This document shows, piece by piece, positions 1 through 8,371 of a stretch of DNA of 19,073 nucleotides (positions are counted from its first letter, which is position 1; each line of letters starts with the position of its first letter). Made by a program: the position numbers and the translations under genes. The stretch lies in the NCBI GenBank assembly GCA_046729215.1, contig JBKPGE010000315.1, positions 1 through 19,073 on the forward strand, written 5' to 3'. The notes beneath the pieces are model-generated. The model was not told where the DNA came from, searched no databases, and worked only from the letters and a program-made list of their open reading frames with translations. Source of the DNA: JACDAN01 sp046729215 (lineage in GTDB: Bacteria > Actinomycetota > Thermoleophilia > Gaiellales > Gaiellaceae).

Positions 1-487
1 AACTTCTTGCCCGTGCGGGCCCCGAGGCCCGGCCAGACGTACCAGCGGTACTTACCCGGCGTCAGCCGGTAGCGGCGGCCGTCGTAGATCCAGGTGCGCT
101 TGAGCTTGATCGACGTTCCCTTCGGCCAGGAGCTGAAGATCCTGCCTTTACGCCAGACCTGGACGTTGTAGTACGTGGCTTTCGCGACGCGAGTCCAGGC
201 CAGCCGCAGCGGGGCCTTCACCACGGCGCCGGGAGCAGGTGACACGAGCGGCGCGGTTGGGGTAATCGATGTGGTGCTCGCAGCGCCGTTGTGCGCCTCG
301 TCGTAGCCCGTCAGCGTGTAGCGGTAGCGAACACCGTTCTTGAGGCCGGTGTCAGTGAAGCTCTCGTCGTGGCCGCGGTAGACGAGGGTTCCGGCCCGGT
401 GCATCTCGACGAGGGTCGTGTCCGGCGAGGCCGTCCAGCTCAGACGGCCCTGCGATCACCGGCCTTGGCGGTCATCCCGGTAATCGA

Positions 488-3400
488 CGGCGGCGTCGCG
501 TCGTACTTGAGTGCGAGTGACGAGTCCCTGCTGCGGTTGCCGGCGCGATCGCGGCAGAAGCCGCTGATGGAGGCGGCTCCGGCGTCAGGCCCCGCGTAGC
601 GGGCCTGTGTGCAGCTCTCGATCGCCGAGGTCGCGTCGGTGCCATGGAACCTAACCTCGAGCGGCTGGTTGTACCAGCCGTTCGAATCCGGCTGACGTGC
701 GGGCGAGGCGCCCGTGACTTGAGGCGCAGTTGCGTCGAACTGCAGCGCGTACGACCCGACCCCCGCATTGCCCGCCTTGTCGACGCAGATACCGCCGACG
801 ACGGCCATGCCGCTGTCTGGGCCGCCGTAGTTCTCGGGGGGCGCGCAGGACTCGAGACCTTAGACCGGATCGCTGCCCGTGAAGCTGACGGTGAGCGCCT
901 GGTTGTACCAGCCGTTCACGTCCGGGCCGCGGCTCGGAGTCGCGGCCGCCTGCGGCCCGGTGTCGTCGTAGTCGATCGAGAACCACTTGGACCCGACGTT
1001 CCCGGCCGCATCAATGCACTGACCGGAAATCGGAACGTCCTCGCCGTCCGGCCCGGAGGTCGGCGCCGTCGCCTCGTACTTCAGCGTTCGACTCGCTGTA
1101 TCGGCGTTTCCGGCCTTGTCCTTGCAGGTGCCGCTCAAGGTTGTGGACTGCGTGTCGGGCCCGGAGTAGCTCTTCGCCGCATCGCAGGACTCGATGCCGG
1201 CGGTCACGTCGCTGCCCGCGAACGTGACTGTGACCTTCGCGTTGTTCCAGCCGGCCGTGTTCGGCTGTGGATCGAGCGTGGCCGTCGCCACCGGCGCGGT
1301 CGCGTCGTACTTGAATCCGTAGGACGCGAGGCCGCCGTTGCCCGCACCTTGTCCAGACATGTCCCGCTGACCACGGCCGAGACGGTGTCCGGCCCGCTGT
1401 AGCTCTGCGCCGCCGAACACGAGTCGAGGCCCGAGAGCGAATCGGTGCCCGCGAAGCCGACACTGAGTGACGCGCTGAACCAGCCGTCCGCGTCGGCTGG
1501 CGCGACGGCGTCGGACTGGCCTGGGGCGCCGTTGCGTCGTACTTGAGCGCGTACGACGCCGAACCTGCATTCCCCGCCTTATCGAGGCACGTGCCGCTCA
1601 CCGAGGCCGTGGCACTGTCGGGGCCTGAGTAGCTCTTCGCCGGTTCGCACGAGTCGAACCCCGACATCGCGTCTGTCGCCCCGAAACCGACACTGAGCGC
1701 AGCCCTGTACCACCCGTTTGCGTTCGGCTGACGCGACGGCGTCGCCGTCGACTGCGGCGCGGTTGCGTCGTACTTGAGCGTCCGGGACGCCGACGTCGAG
1801 TTGCCCGCCTTGTCGCGACAATCCCCGCTCAGCGTCGTGGACTGGGAGTCGGGCCCCGAGTAGGTCTTCGCCTGATCGCAGGAGTCAATATCGGAGGTGG
1901 CGTCGGTTCCCGCGAAGGCGACGGTTACAGGAGCCCTGTACCAGCCGTTCACGTTCGGCTGGCGATCGGGTGTCGCCGTGGAAACGGGCGCCGTCGCGTC
2001 GTACTTCAGCGTCCGGGAAGCAGAGCTCGAGTTCCCGGCCTTGTCCAGGCACGCGCCGCTCAGCGTGTGCGACTGCATGTCGGGCCCGGAGTAGGTCTTC
2101 GCCGTGTCGCACGAGTCGAGCCCGGAGGTGGCGTCTGTGCCACCGAAGGTCACTGTCACCGGTGTCCTGTACCACCCGTTTGCGTTCGGCTGGCGATCGG
2201 GCGTGGCCGTCGAAACAGGCGCCGTGGCATCGTATTTCAGCGACAAGGAACCCGTGCCGGTGTTCCCAGCCTTGTCGTGACAGTCACCCGCGACCGAGGC
2301 ATTCGCGTTGTCCGGGCCGGCGTACGTCTTTGGGGCGTCGCATGACTCGACACCGGAGGTGGCGTCGCCCCCGGTGAAGTTCACTCCGACCGAGGCGCTG
2401 TAACAACCGTTCCCGTTGGCTTGGCGTGCGGCCGCGGCGGTGACCGAAGGATTGGTCGCGTCGTACTTGAGCGTGAAGGCGCCCGGCCCGCTGTTCCCTG
2501 CGTTGTCGCGGCATGAGCCGCTCACCGCCGTGGAGAGGGTGTCCGGCCCGGAGTAGCTCTTCGGCGCGTCACAGGAGTCGATTCCGGCCGTGGCGTCCGT
2601 CCCCGCGAACGACACAGCGAGCGAGGCGTTGAACCAACCGTTCGCGTTCGGTTGGCGCGAGGGCGACGCCGTCGTCTGGGGCGCCGTCGCGTCGTACTTG
2701 AGCCCGAACGAGGTGCTGCCGACGTTGCCGGCCTGATCGAGACAGGTGCCGCTTACGGAAGCGTTCGCGCTATCTGGCCCCGAGTAGTCCTTCGGCGCGA
2801 CGCAGGACGTCAGCCCGGATGTCGCGTCGGTTCCGGCGAACGTGACTGTGACGCCCGCCCTGTACCAACCCTTCGCGTTCGGCTGGCGGTCCGGCGTGGC
2901 CGTCGCCTGGGGTGCGGTCTCGTCGTACTTCAAAGCGAGCGAGCGCGTGATCGTGTTGCCGGCGAAGTCGCGGCAAGTGCCCGAAACGACGGCGTTGGTC
3001 GAATCGGGGCCCGAGTACGTCGCAGGGGCATCACAGAAGTCCAGCCCCGAAGTCGCGTCGCTCCCGCTGAAGCTGACAGTCAGATCGTGGTTGTACCAAG
3101 CGTTGACGTCGGGGCCTCGCGAGGCCGTCGCGCTGGCCTGCGGGGCGGTCTCGTCGTACTTGAGCGTGAAAAGGCTCGAGCCGCTCTGGTTCCCCGCTTT
3201 GTCCGTGCACGTCCCCCCGACTGCGGTAGACGGATCGTCCGGCCCGGAGTACGCGGTCTGGGTGCAGCTGTCGATGCCGGATGTGGCATCCGCGCCCTCG
3301 TAGTTGACCGTGACCGAGTGGTTGTACCAACCGTTCTTGTCGGTCGCCCGCGCCGAGGGGTTCGCCTGCGGCTTGGTCGAGTCGTACTTCAGGGACAATG

Positions 3401-3599
3401 AGGGCGTGGCGGTGTTGCCGGCCATGTCCGCGCAGGTCCCGCTGACCGCCGCATTGCCGCTATCGGGGCCCCCGTAGGTCTTCGTCGGAGAGCACGACTC
3501 GAGGCCGGAGGTGGCGTCGCTCCCGCTGAAGCTCACGTCCAGCGGATCCTTGTACCAGCCGTTCGAGTTCGGGAACCGCGAAGCCGCCGCGTTCGCAGC
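488..3599 (-). repeat. Tandem array of about 231-bp Ig-like repeats in gene C (13 full plus 1 partial)
   Basis: Each unit encodes about 77 residues with the pattern SRQPxxNGWYxxxVTVxFxG, then D-A-T-S-G-x-x-S-C, Y-x-G-P-D, S-G-x-C-x-D-x-A-G-N and ends KYDATAP. Two cysteines about 24 residues apart recur in every full unit, which suggests one disulfide per domain outside the cell. The NGWY, SDATSG and DKAGN landmarks resemble OmpL47-type and other bacterial Ig-like repeats. Units differ from one another at many codons, so this is an old array and not a fresh expansion. The frameshifts at 1494 and 1347 and the TAA at 862 fall inside units. Confidence 0.9.
953..1060 (-). repeat. Half-repeat lacking the NGWY part in gene C
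   Basis: Between two full units there is a 36-residue piece that starts TSGPDGEDVPISGQC and ends IDYDDTGP. It keeps the second half of the repeat (SGPD, one cysteine, DAAGN, closing DxTGP) but lacks the first half with NGWY and the first cysteine. The reading frame is preserved, so about 40 codons appear to have been lost in frame. The remaining cysteine has no partner inside its unit. Confidence 0.8.
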
Positions 3600-3942
3600 C
3601 GGCGGGGTCTTATCGATGTGGAATGTCTTCTTGACCGTCGTCTCGCCGCCGTCGCTCGCTGCGGTGCACACACGCTGGGTCCCGACCGTGTCTGCGCTCA
3701 GCGTCTGTGTGTCGCAACCCGAGGTCCAGAGGATGATCGACTCCGGATCCGTGATCGACCAGCTGACGCCGACCGTCGTCGTGTACCAACCGTTCGAGCC
3801 AAGCGTCCCCGTGATCACAGGCACGACGTTAGGTGGTGTCGGACCGCCGGGGACATCAGGCCCCTCCCGGAGCGCCCGGCGTCAGCAGCAGCGCTCCGGC
3901 GACAAGCAAGAGGACGGCAGCTTGGCGACGCACCCCGCGCTC

Positions 3943-6234
3943 CTACTTCCTCACGACGAACGTGCTGCTGCCGAGCAGCCGGCCGTACCGAGAGGCGGAG
4001 ATGCGCCCGAACCCCGGCCAGACGTACCAGCGGTACGTCCCGGGTCGCAATCGGTAGCGATGCCCGTTATAGCTCCACGTCCGCCGCAGTCGGAAACTGG
4101 ACTGCGCAGGCCACGTGCTCAGCACCTTGCGCCCCCGCACGATCTGAAGGTTGTAGTACGTCGCGCCTTTCACCCGGATCCAATCGAGAATGGGCGGGGC
4201 TCTCACAGTTGCGCCCGGCACGGGGCTGAGGAGTGCCCCCGCGGCTACGAGATCGACCGTACGCACTGCTCGGTTCGCCGCGGCATCGATGGCTGCCACC
4301 CGGTACTCGTACCTGCGGCCGACCGCCAAGCCGGTGTCGAGGAAGCCGTCCTCCGATCCGCGATAAACGACGCTTTCGTCCTCACCGTTGCGGCCCGGTA
4401 CGCGCCGGACCTCGACGACTTGCGTGTCACTCGAGTCTCGCCACGTGACGTGGGCCGTCCGGTTGCCGAGCGTCTTCGAGACCGCGAAGACCGTCGGAGC
4501 CGTGTCGTCGTATTTGAACCCGAATGCGGTGGCTGCAACGTTGCCGGCGTTGTCAGTGCACGTGCCCGCGAGCGACGCGGCCGCGCTGTCGGGACCGGCG
4601 TAGGAGCTCGAAGAACAGCCCGCGATCTGGGAGGTCGCGTCCGTTCCGGAGAATGCGACGGTTAGCGGCCGGTTGTACCAGCCGTTTGCATCTGGCTGGC
4701 GTGAGGGAGCCAATCCGGTGATCTGAGGGCCAGTCGCGTCGAACTTGAGCGCGAAGGAGCCGGAACCGCTCTGGTTGCCGGCCTTGTCGGTGCAGGACCC
4801 GGTGATTGCGACGGACGGCTCGTCCGGCCCCTTGTATGTCGCCTGCGTGCACGCGTCGACTCCGGACGTGGGGTCGGTCGCCTGGAACGAGATGGTGAGC
4901 GCGCGGTTGTACCAGCCGTTCGCGTCCGGTTGGCGTCCGGCGCTTCCCTGAACGGAAACCGGTGCGGTCTCGTCGAACTTCAGGGCGAACGAGGCCGTGG
5001 CGTTATTGCCGGCCTTGTCCTGACACGTCCCGCTGACCACCGCAAGCACGTTGTCCGGGCCTGCGTAGTTCTTCGCCGCGGGGCACGAGCCAAGGCCCGA
5101 CAGCGCGTCGGCGGCCGAGAAGCTCACCGTGAGCGGGTCGTTGTACCAGCCGTTCTTGTCTGCGACCCTAGACGGCGTGGCGCTCGCCTGCGGCGCGGTC
5201 GAGTCGTAGTTGAAGCTTGCGCTCGTCAGCGCGGCGCTTTGGTTTCCGGCCTTGTCCTTGCAGCTCCCGGTGACGGCGGCGCCGACCTTGTCGGGCGTGC
5301 TGTAGTCGAGCTGGCTGCAGCTGTCGATGCCGGAGGTGCCGTCGGTGCCCTGGTAGGTGACCGTGAGCGCGTGGTTGTACCAACCGTTGGCATCCGGAAG
5401 GCGCGAGCGGGTCGAGCCAGTGGCCTGCGGCGCCGTGGCGTCGTAGTTGAACGCCGCGCTCGAGATCGTCCCGCTCTGGTTTCCGGCCTTGTCCTTGCAG
5501 TTGCCCGTGACCGTGACGCCGGCCTTGTCCGGGGTGCCGTAGTTGACCTGGCTGCAGGTGTCGATGCCCGAGATGGCGTCGCTGCCCTGGAACGCAACGG
5601 TGAGCGCGTGGTTGTACCAACCGTTTGCATCGGCAGGACGCGACCGGCTCGAGCCCGTCGCCTGCGGCGCGGTCGCGTCGTAGTTGAAGGCCGCGCTCGT
5701 GAGCGCGGCGCTCGTGTTGCCGGCGTTGTCCTGGCACGAGCCCGAGACCGTCGCGTTGACCTTGTCGGGAGAGCTGTAGTTGACGTTGCTGCACCCGGCG
5801 ATGCCGGACATAGCATCGGTGCCCTGGTAGGCGATCGTGAGCGCGTGGTTGTACCAGCTGTTGGCGTCGGCTCCGCGCGAGCGTGTCGAGCCGGTGGCTA
5901 CGGGCGGCGTCTTGTCGATCTTGAAGTTCTTCGTGACGGTCGTCGTTCCGCCGTCGCTCTCCGCGGAGCACGTGCGCGGCTGACCGGTGGTATCGGCCGT
6001 CAGGGTGGTCGTGTCGCAGCCGGTCGTCGAGAGGATGATCGACTCCGGGTCGGTGACCGACCACCCGAGCGTGACGTTGGTCGTGTACCAGCCGTTCGAG
6101 CCGAGCGTTCCCGTGATGAGGGGCGTGACGACCGGCGGCGTTGGATCTCCGGGCACGTCCGGTACTGCTGGAGCCGACGGCGCGGCGAGCAGCGCTCCGG
6201 CGACCAGGAAGAGGAACGCGGCTCGCCGGAGCAT
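3943..6234 (-). CDS. Secreted multi-repeat Ig-like protein B (763 aa)
   Basis: Intact middle paralogue. ATG at 6234 follows a GGAG eight bases upstream, which itself overlaps the stop of gene A. Residues 1-23 are a signal peptide with an APA cleavage site. Residues about 38-111 are an N-terminal module (GTLGSNGWY, cysteines 73 and 89). Six repeats follow at about 112-190, 191-269, 270-348, 349-425, 426-503 and 504-580, each with two cysteines. Residues about 581-665 look like a fibronectin-III module (AHVTW, YEYRV) and 666-763 are the shared C-terminal module (YYNLQIVRGRKVLSTWP, then YRWYVWPG). No sortase motif, membrane anchor or catalytic motif was seen, so it is probably released or non-covalently wall-bound. 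The ending of one unit in DxTAP and opening of the next in NGWY resemble OmpL47-type repeats. A structural or adhesive role is inference. Only nine or ten bases separate it from A and C, so the three are probably one transcript. Confidence 0.85.
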   Translation of the reverse strand: MLRRAAFLFLVAGALLAAPSAPAVPDVPGDPTPPVVTPLITGTLGSNGWYTTNVTLGWSVTDPESIILSTTGCDTTTLTADTTGQPRTCSAESDGGTTTVTKNFKIDKTPPVATGSTRSRGADANSWYNHALTIAYQGTDAMSGIAGCSNVNYSSPDKVNATVSGSCQDNAGNTSAALTSAAFNYDATAPQATGSSRSRPADANGWYNHALTVAFQGSDAISGIDTCSQVNYGTPDKAGVTVTGNCKDKAGNQSGTISSAAFNYDATAPQATGSTRSRLPDANGWYNHALTVTYQGTDGTSGIDSCSQLDYSTPDKVGAAVTGSCKDKAGNQSAALTSASFNYDSTAPQASATPSRVADKNGWYNDPLTVSFSAADALSGLGSCPAAKNYAGPDNVLAVVSGTCQDKAGNNATASFALKFDETAPVSVQGSAGRQPDANGWYNRALTISFQATDPTSGVDACTQATYKGPDEPSVAITGSCTDKAGNQSGSGSFALKFDATGPQITGLAPSRQPDANGWYNRPLTVAFSGTDATSQIAGCSSSSYAGPDSAAASLAGTCTDNAGNVAATAFGFKYDDTAPTVFAVSKTLGNRTAHVTWRDSSDTQVVEVRRVPGRNGEDESVVYRGSEDGFLDTGLAVGRRYEYRVAAIDAAANRAVRTVDLVAAGALLSPVPGATVRAPPILDWIRVKGATYYNLQIVRGRKVLSTWPAQSSFRLRRTWSYNGHRYRLRPGTYRWYVWPGFGRISASRYGRLLGSSTFVVRK
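4495..5901 (-). repeat. Six tandem Ig-like repeats in gene B
   Basis: Six units of 77-79 codons. The first three share a subtype (SRSR, NHALT, NYxxPDK, AAFNYDATAP) and are clearly more alike than the last three (SRQPDANGWYN, YxGPD, FALKFD). This suggests a recent local amplification of the first type within an older array. Every unit has two cysteines, one after the SGI motif and one in the SGxC motif. Confidence 0.9.
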
Positions 6235-6244
6235 GCAGTGGCTC

Positions 6245-7372
6245 CTACTTGGTCACGACGAACGTGCTGCTGCCGAGCAGTCGGCCATAGCGCGAGGCGG
6301 AGATCCGCCCATACCCGGGCCAGACGTACCAGCGGTACGTGCCGGGGCGCAATCGATAGCGACGCCCGTTGTAGCTCCACGTCCGCCGCAGTCGGAAACT
6401 GGACTGCGCGGGCCAGGTGCTGAGCACCTTCCGCCCGCGCACGATTTGGAGGTTGTAGTAACTCGCGCGTTTGACCGGTATCCAGTCCAGCGTCGCCGGG
6501 CCCTTGATGCGTGCCCCCGGCAACGGGCTCACCAACGGGCCGGTGGCGACGACGTTGACGGCCCGCTCGGAGCGGTTCGCTGCCTCATCGAAGCCGGTCA
6601 CGCGGTACTCGTACTTGCGCCCGATCTCGAGTCCCGTGTCGAGGAAGCCGGTCGCCGATCCGCGGTAGACGACACTCTCGCCCTCGCCCTTCCGGCCCGG
6701 CGCGCGCGAGACCTCTACGACTTGCGTGTCGCTGGACTTGCGCCACGTGACCTGCGCGCTGCGGTTCCCGAGCTTCGTGATGACCGCGAAGATCGCGGGA
6801 GCCGTGGAGTCGTACTTGAACGGAAAGGACACGCCCGTGGCATTGCCTGCGATATCCGCGCACGAGCCGGCGACGGAGGCGGACGGATTGTCGGGGCCTT
6901 CATACCCCGCCGAGGAGCAGCTGGCAATGCCCGATGTGGCGTCCGTGCCGGCGAAGGCAACGGTGAGCGCGTGGTTGTACCAACCGTTCGCATCCGGCGG
7001 ACGCGAGGCGGCCGCGCTGACTGCCGGAGCGGTTTTGTCGAGCTTGATCGTGACGCTCTTGCTCGTCTCGTCGCCGCCGCTACTCGCCGTGCATGTGATC
7101 TTTGTGCCCGGGGTATCCGTGATCAGGGTCTGCGTGTTGCAGCCCGGTGTCGAGTTGTCTTCTCCGACGACGGTCCAGCTCACCGTGACGTTGCTCCGGT
7201 ACCAGCCGTTCAATCCGAGCGTGCCGGTGGTCGTGACCGTGATTTCCGGCGGCACGGCTACTGCACTGGGCGCGGCGCCGAGCACCACAGCGAAAGCAGC
7301 GCACACAAAAATAAGCCGGCGGGAAAATCCGCGCCGACCACGAGCCCGGAGCAACTTTAGGTTCCCGTCCAC
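6245..7372 (-). CDS. Secreted single-repeat Ig-like protein A (375 aa)
   Basis: First gene of the paralogue array. GTG at 7372 has an AAGGGG about six bases upstream and opens a long, arginine-rich signal peptide (RRGFSRRLIFVCAAFAVVL) with likely cleavage after AVA at residue 39. Then come an N-terminal module (about 46-116, GTLGLNGWY, cysteines 78 and 94), a single Ig-like repeat (about 117-192, NGWYNHALTVAF, cysteines 152 and 171), a fibronectin-III-like module (about 193-275) and the C-terminal module (about 276-375, YYNLQIVRGRKVLSTWP, YRWYVWPG, STFVVTK). It is the minimal version of the domain plan seen in B and C. Its C-terminal 100 residues are nearly identical to those of B. It is probably exported and extracellular; the partner or ligand is unknown. 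Confidence 0.85.
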   Translation of the reverse strand: MDGNLKLLRARGRRGFSRRLIFVCAAFAVVLGAAPSAVAVPPEITVTTTGTLGLNGWYRSNVTVSWTVVGEDNSTPGCNTQTLITDTPGTKITCTASSGGDETSKSVTIKLDKTAPAVSAAASRPPDANGWYNHALTVAFAGTDATSGIASCSSAGYEGPDNPSASVAGSCADIAGNATGVSFPFKYDSTAPAIFAVITKLGNRSAQVTWRKSSDTQVVEVSRAPGRKGEGESVVYRGSATGFLDTGLEIGRKYEYRVTGFDEAANRSERAVNVVATGPLVSPLPGARIKGPATLDWIPVKRASYYNLQIVRGRKVLSTWPAQSSFRLRRTWSYNGRRYRLRPGTYRWYVWPGYGRISASRYGRLLGSSTFVVTK

Positions 7373-7409
7373 AGACGCCCCTTGTTGCCTCGGCCGCAGC
7401 CTCGGCTCG

Positions 7410-7438
7410 AAGCTACTACGCTTTTACAGACGTGTCAA
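7410..7438 (-). promoter_or_regulatory. Candidate promoter of the A-B-C array
   Basis: On the minus strand a perfect TTGACA (7438-7433) is followed after 17 bases by TAGCTT (7415-7410), a weak -10 box. Predicted transcription would begin about 30 bases before the GTG of gene A and include its AAGGGG ribosome site. The -35 match is strong and the -10 match poor. Confidence 0.45.
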
Positions 7439-7445
7439 CGGGGGA

Positions 7446-7474
7446 GCGAGGGGCGGGTGGCACCCGCCCCTCGC
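7446..7474 (-). terminator. Strong GC hairpin ending the gene upstream of A
   Basis: A perfect 14-base inverted repeat (GCGAGGGGCGGGTG and its complement) is centred on a single base, giving at least a 12-bp stem with a 5-base loop. It starts 10 bases after the stop codon at 7485 and lies just before the TTGACA of the next promoter. There is no T-run, as is common for actinobacterial hairpin terminators. Confidence 0.6.
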
Positions 7475-7484
7475 ATTCCGATCG

Positions 7485-8310
7485 CTAGTTGTCCACCCAG
7501 TAGACCGCCGAGGCGAGCATCGGCCACTCGCGCTCGGGATCGGCCCGGTAGAGCGGATTCACCGCGAACGACCTGATCCTCGCCGTCGCGGTGGTGTTGG
7601 TGCCGTGGGCGACCACGGTCGAGCCCGGAGCTGAAGCCGACAGCGCGTCGTTCGGCCAGAGCCCGGACAGGAAGAAGCTGAAGTCGCTCACGAGCGGGAG
7701 GATTCCGTCCTTCGTCATCGTCCCCGGCACCGAGGTGAACCAGGTCGGGGGATCAACGATGGCAGTGTCCTTCTCCGGGTACGCGCCGGTAATCACACCC
7801 GTCCCAGACGGAGTGTTCCCCCAGTAGATGATGCCGCTCCGGCCCTCTCCGCCTCGCGTGGCGGCTGTCAAGCCGCTCACCTGGCCGCCCGCAGAGACCT
7901 TCACCTCGCCCCCGATCTTGGCAAGGGTCTTTTGCGCCTTCGCGGGGTGGTCCAACGCGTTCCGGCGAATCTTCTGCCAGTTCGAGTAGTCGCGGCGCTG
8001 CGCCTTCGTGTCGAGCGCAATTGATCGTGACGAGGTTACTTGTCCCGGCTGAGAGCCGACTGACCGTTCATGACGACCTTCATGCGGCCGTTGCTCTGTG
8101 CGGCGATGGAATCGAGCGTGCAGCCGATCGCGTACCACGGGATGTGGGCGAGTTGCCCAGGCCGGTGGTCAGAAGACTTGCAGCGGCGTCGGGTATCGGC
8201 GTGCCGCACCACGGCAGCTCGATCGCGCTCTAGGCCGTCGCCGATGCGGTCAGGAGGACTGCGGCGAGAGCGGCCGTGAGCCAGAAGCACCTGCTCAATC
8301 GGCGAATCAC
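7485..8310 (-). pseudogene. Remnant of a secreted M14-type zinc carboxypeptidase
   Basis: Three reading frames carry protein-like sequence in order. GTG at 8310, eleven bases after a GGAGG, opens a signal peptide (FWLTAALAAVLLTASATA), which runs into an in-frame TAG at 8232-8230 and then SAIELPWCGTPIP. A shift between about 8208 and 8147 leads to HIPWYAIGCTLDSIAAQ and SNGRMKVVMNGQSALSRDK. A lost G at about 8039 leads to LDTKAQRRDYSNWQKIRR and so on to the TAG at 7485. From memory of the family, the middle part matches the N-terminus and the last part (from about 7895: GGQVSGLTAATRGG, PPTWFTSVPG, NPLYRADPEREWPM) the C-terminus of large actinobacterial M14 peptidases. The zinc-binding HxxE core that should lie between is absent, implying a large in-frame deletion near 7895. 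The family call rests on recall; the broken state is seen directly. Confidence 0.65.
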
Positions 8311-8371
8311 GAGGAAATCAACCTCCAGGTCCGGCGCTCCCCCCTGGTCGCCCGGTAGCGCTTTCGCGATC

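Larger units (their letters stand above)
1..3933 (-). pseudogene. Secreted Ig-like repeat protein C, multiply disrupted, 3' end outside window
   Basis: Third and longest paralogue of the tandem array. The best start is GTG at 3933, six bases after an AGGAG that overlaps the stop codon of gene B. It opens a signal peptide (MRRQAAVLLLVAGALLL) very like that of B. One extra G in the G-runs at 3861-3868 shifts the frame; from 3824 on the GTLGSNGWY module and repeats read openly. Further lesions are a one-base loss near 1494 (AAC became AC), a GT gain at 1347-1346 (or one-base loss), an in-frame TAA at 862-860 where paralogous repeats have Ser, and a one-base loss near 449. Ignoring these, the product has an N-terminal module, 13 repeats plus a partial one, a fibronectin-III-like module and the YRWYVWPG C-terminal module, still open at base 1. 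Repeat resemblance to OmpL47/bacterial Ig-like domains suggests a cell-surface or secreted structural or adhesive protein; that function is inference. Sequencing error is the main alternative to a true pseudogene. Confidence 0.8.

Noticed and set aside
860..862. Recoded or read-through stop (TAA) in gene C
   Set aside because: The gene has four other lesions and no special context or structure was seen; TAA also ends thyX normally.
644..1402. Plus-strand open frame opposite gene C
   Set aside because: Antisense shadow of the repeats with the same arginine-rich composition; the minus strand carries clear conserved repeats here.
488..3599. CRISPR array
   Set aside because: The period is about 231 bp and the repeats are coding, diverged and in frame; there are no short identical repeats with unique spacers.
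4930..6423. Long open frame on the plus strand (497 codons) opposite gene B
   Set aside because: It is a shadow of the repeat-coding minus strand: low-complexity Arg/Val/Ala-rich product repeating with the repeat period, no domain motifs, and it crosses the A/B junction.
8230..8232. TAG as a sense codon after the signal peptide of the relic
   Set aside because: TAG ends many intact genes in this window, and the same relic has two frameshifts and a deleted core.
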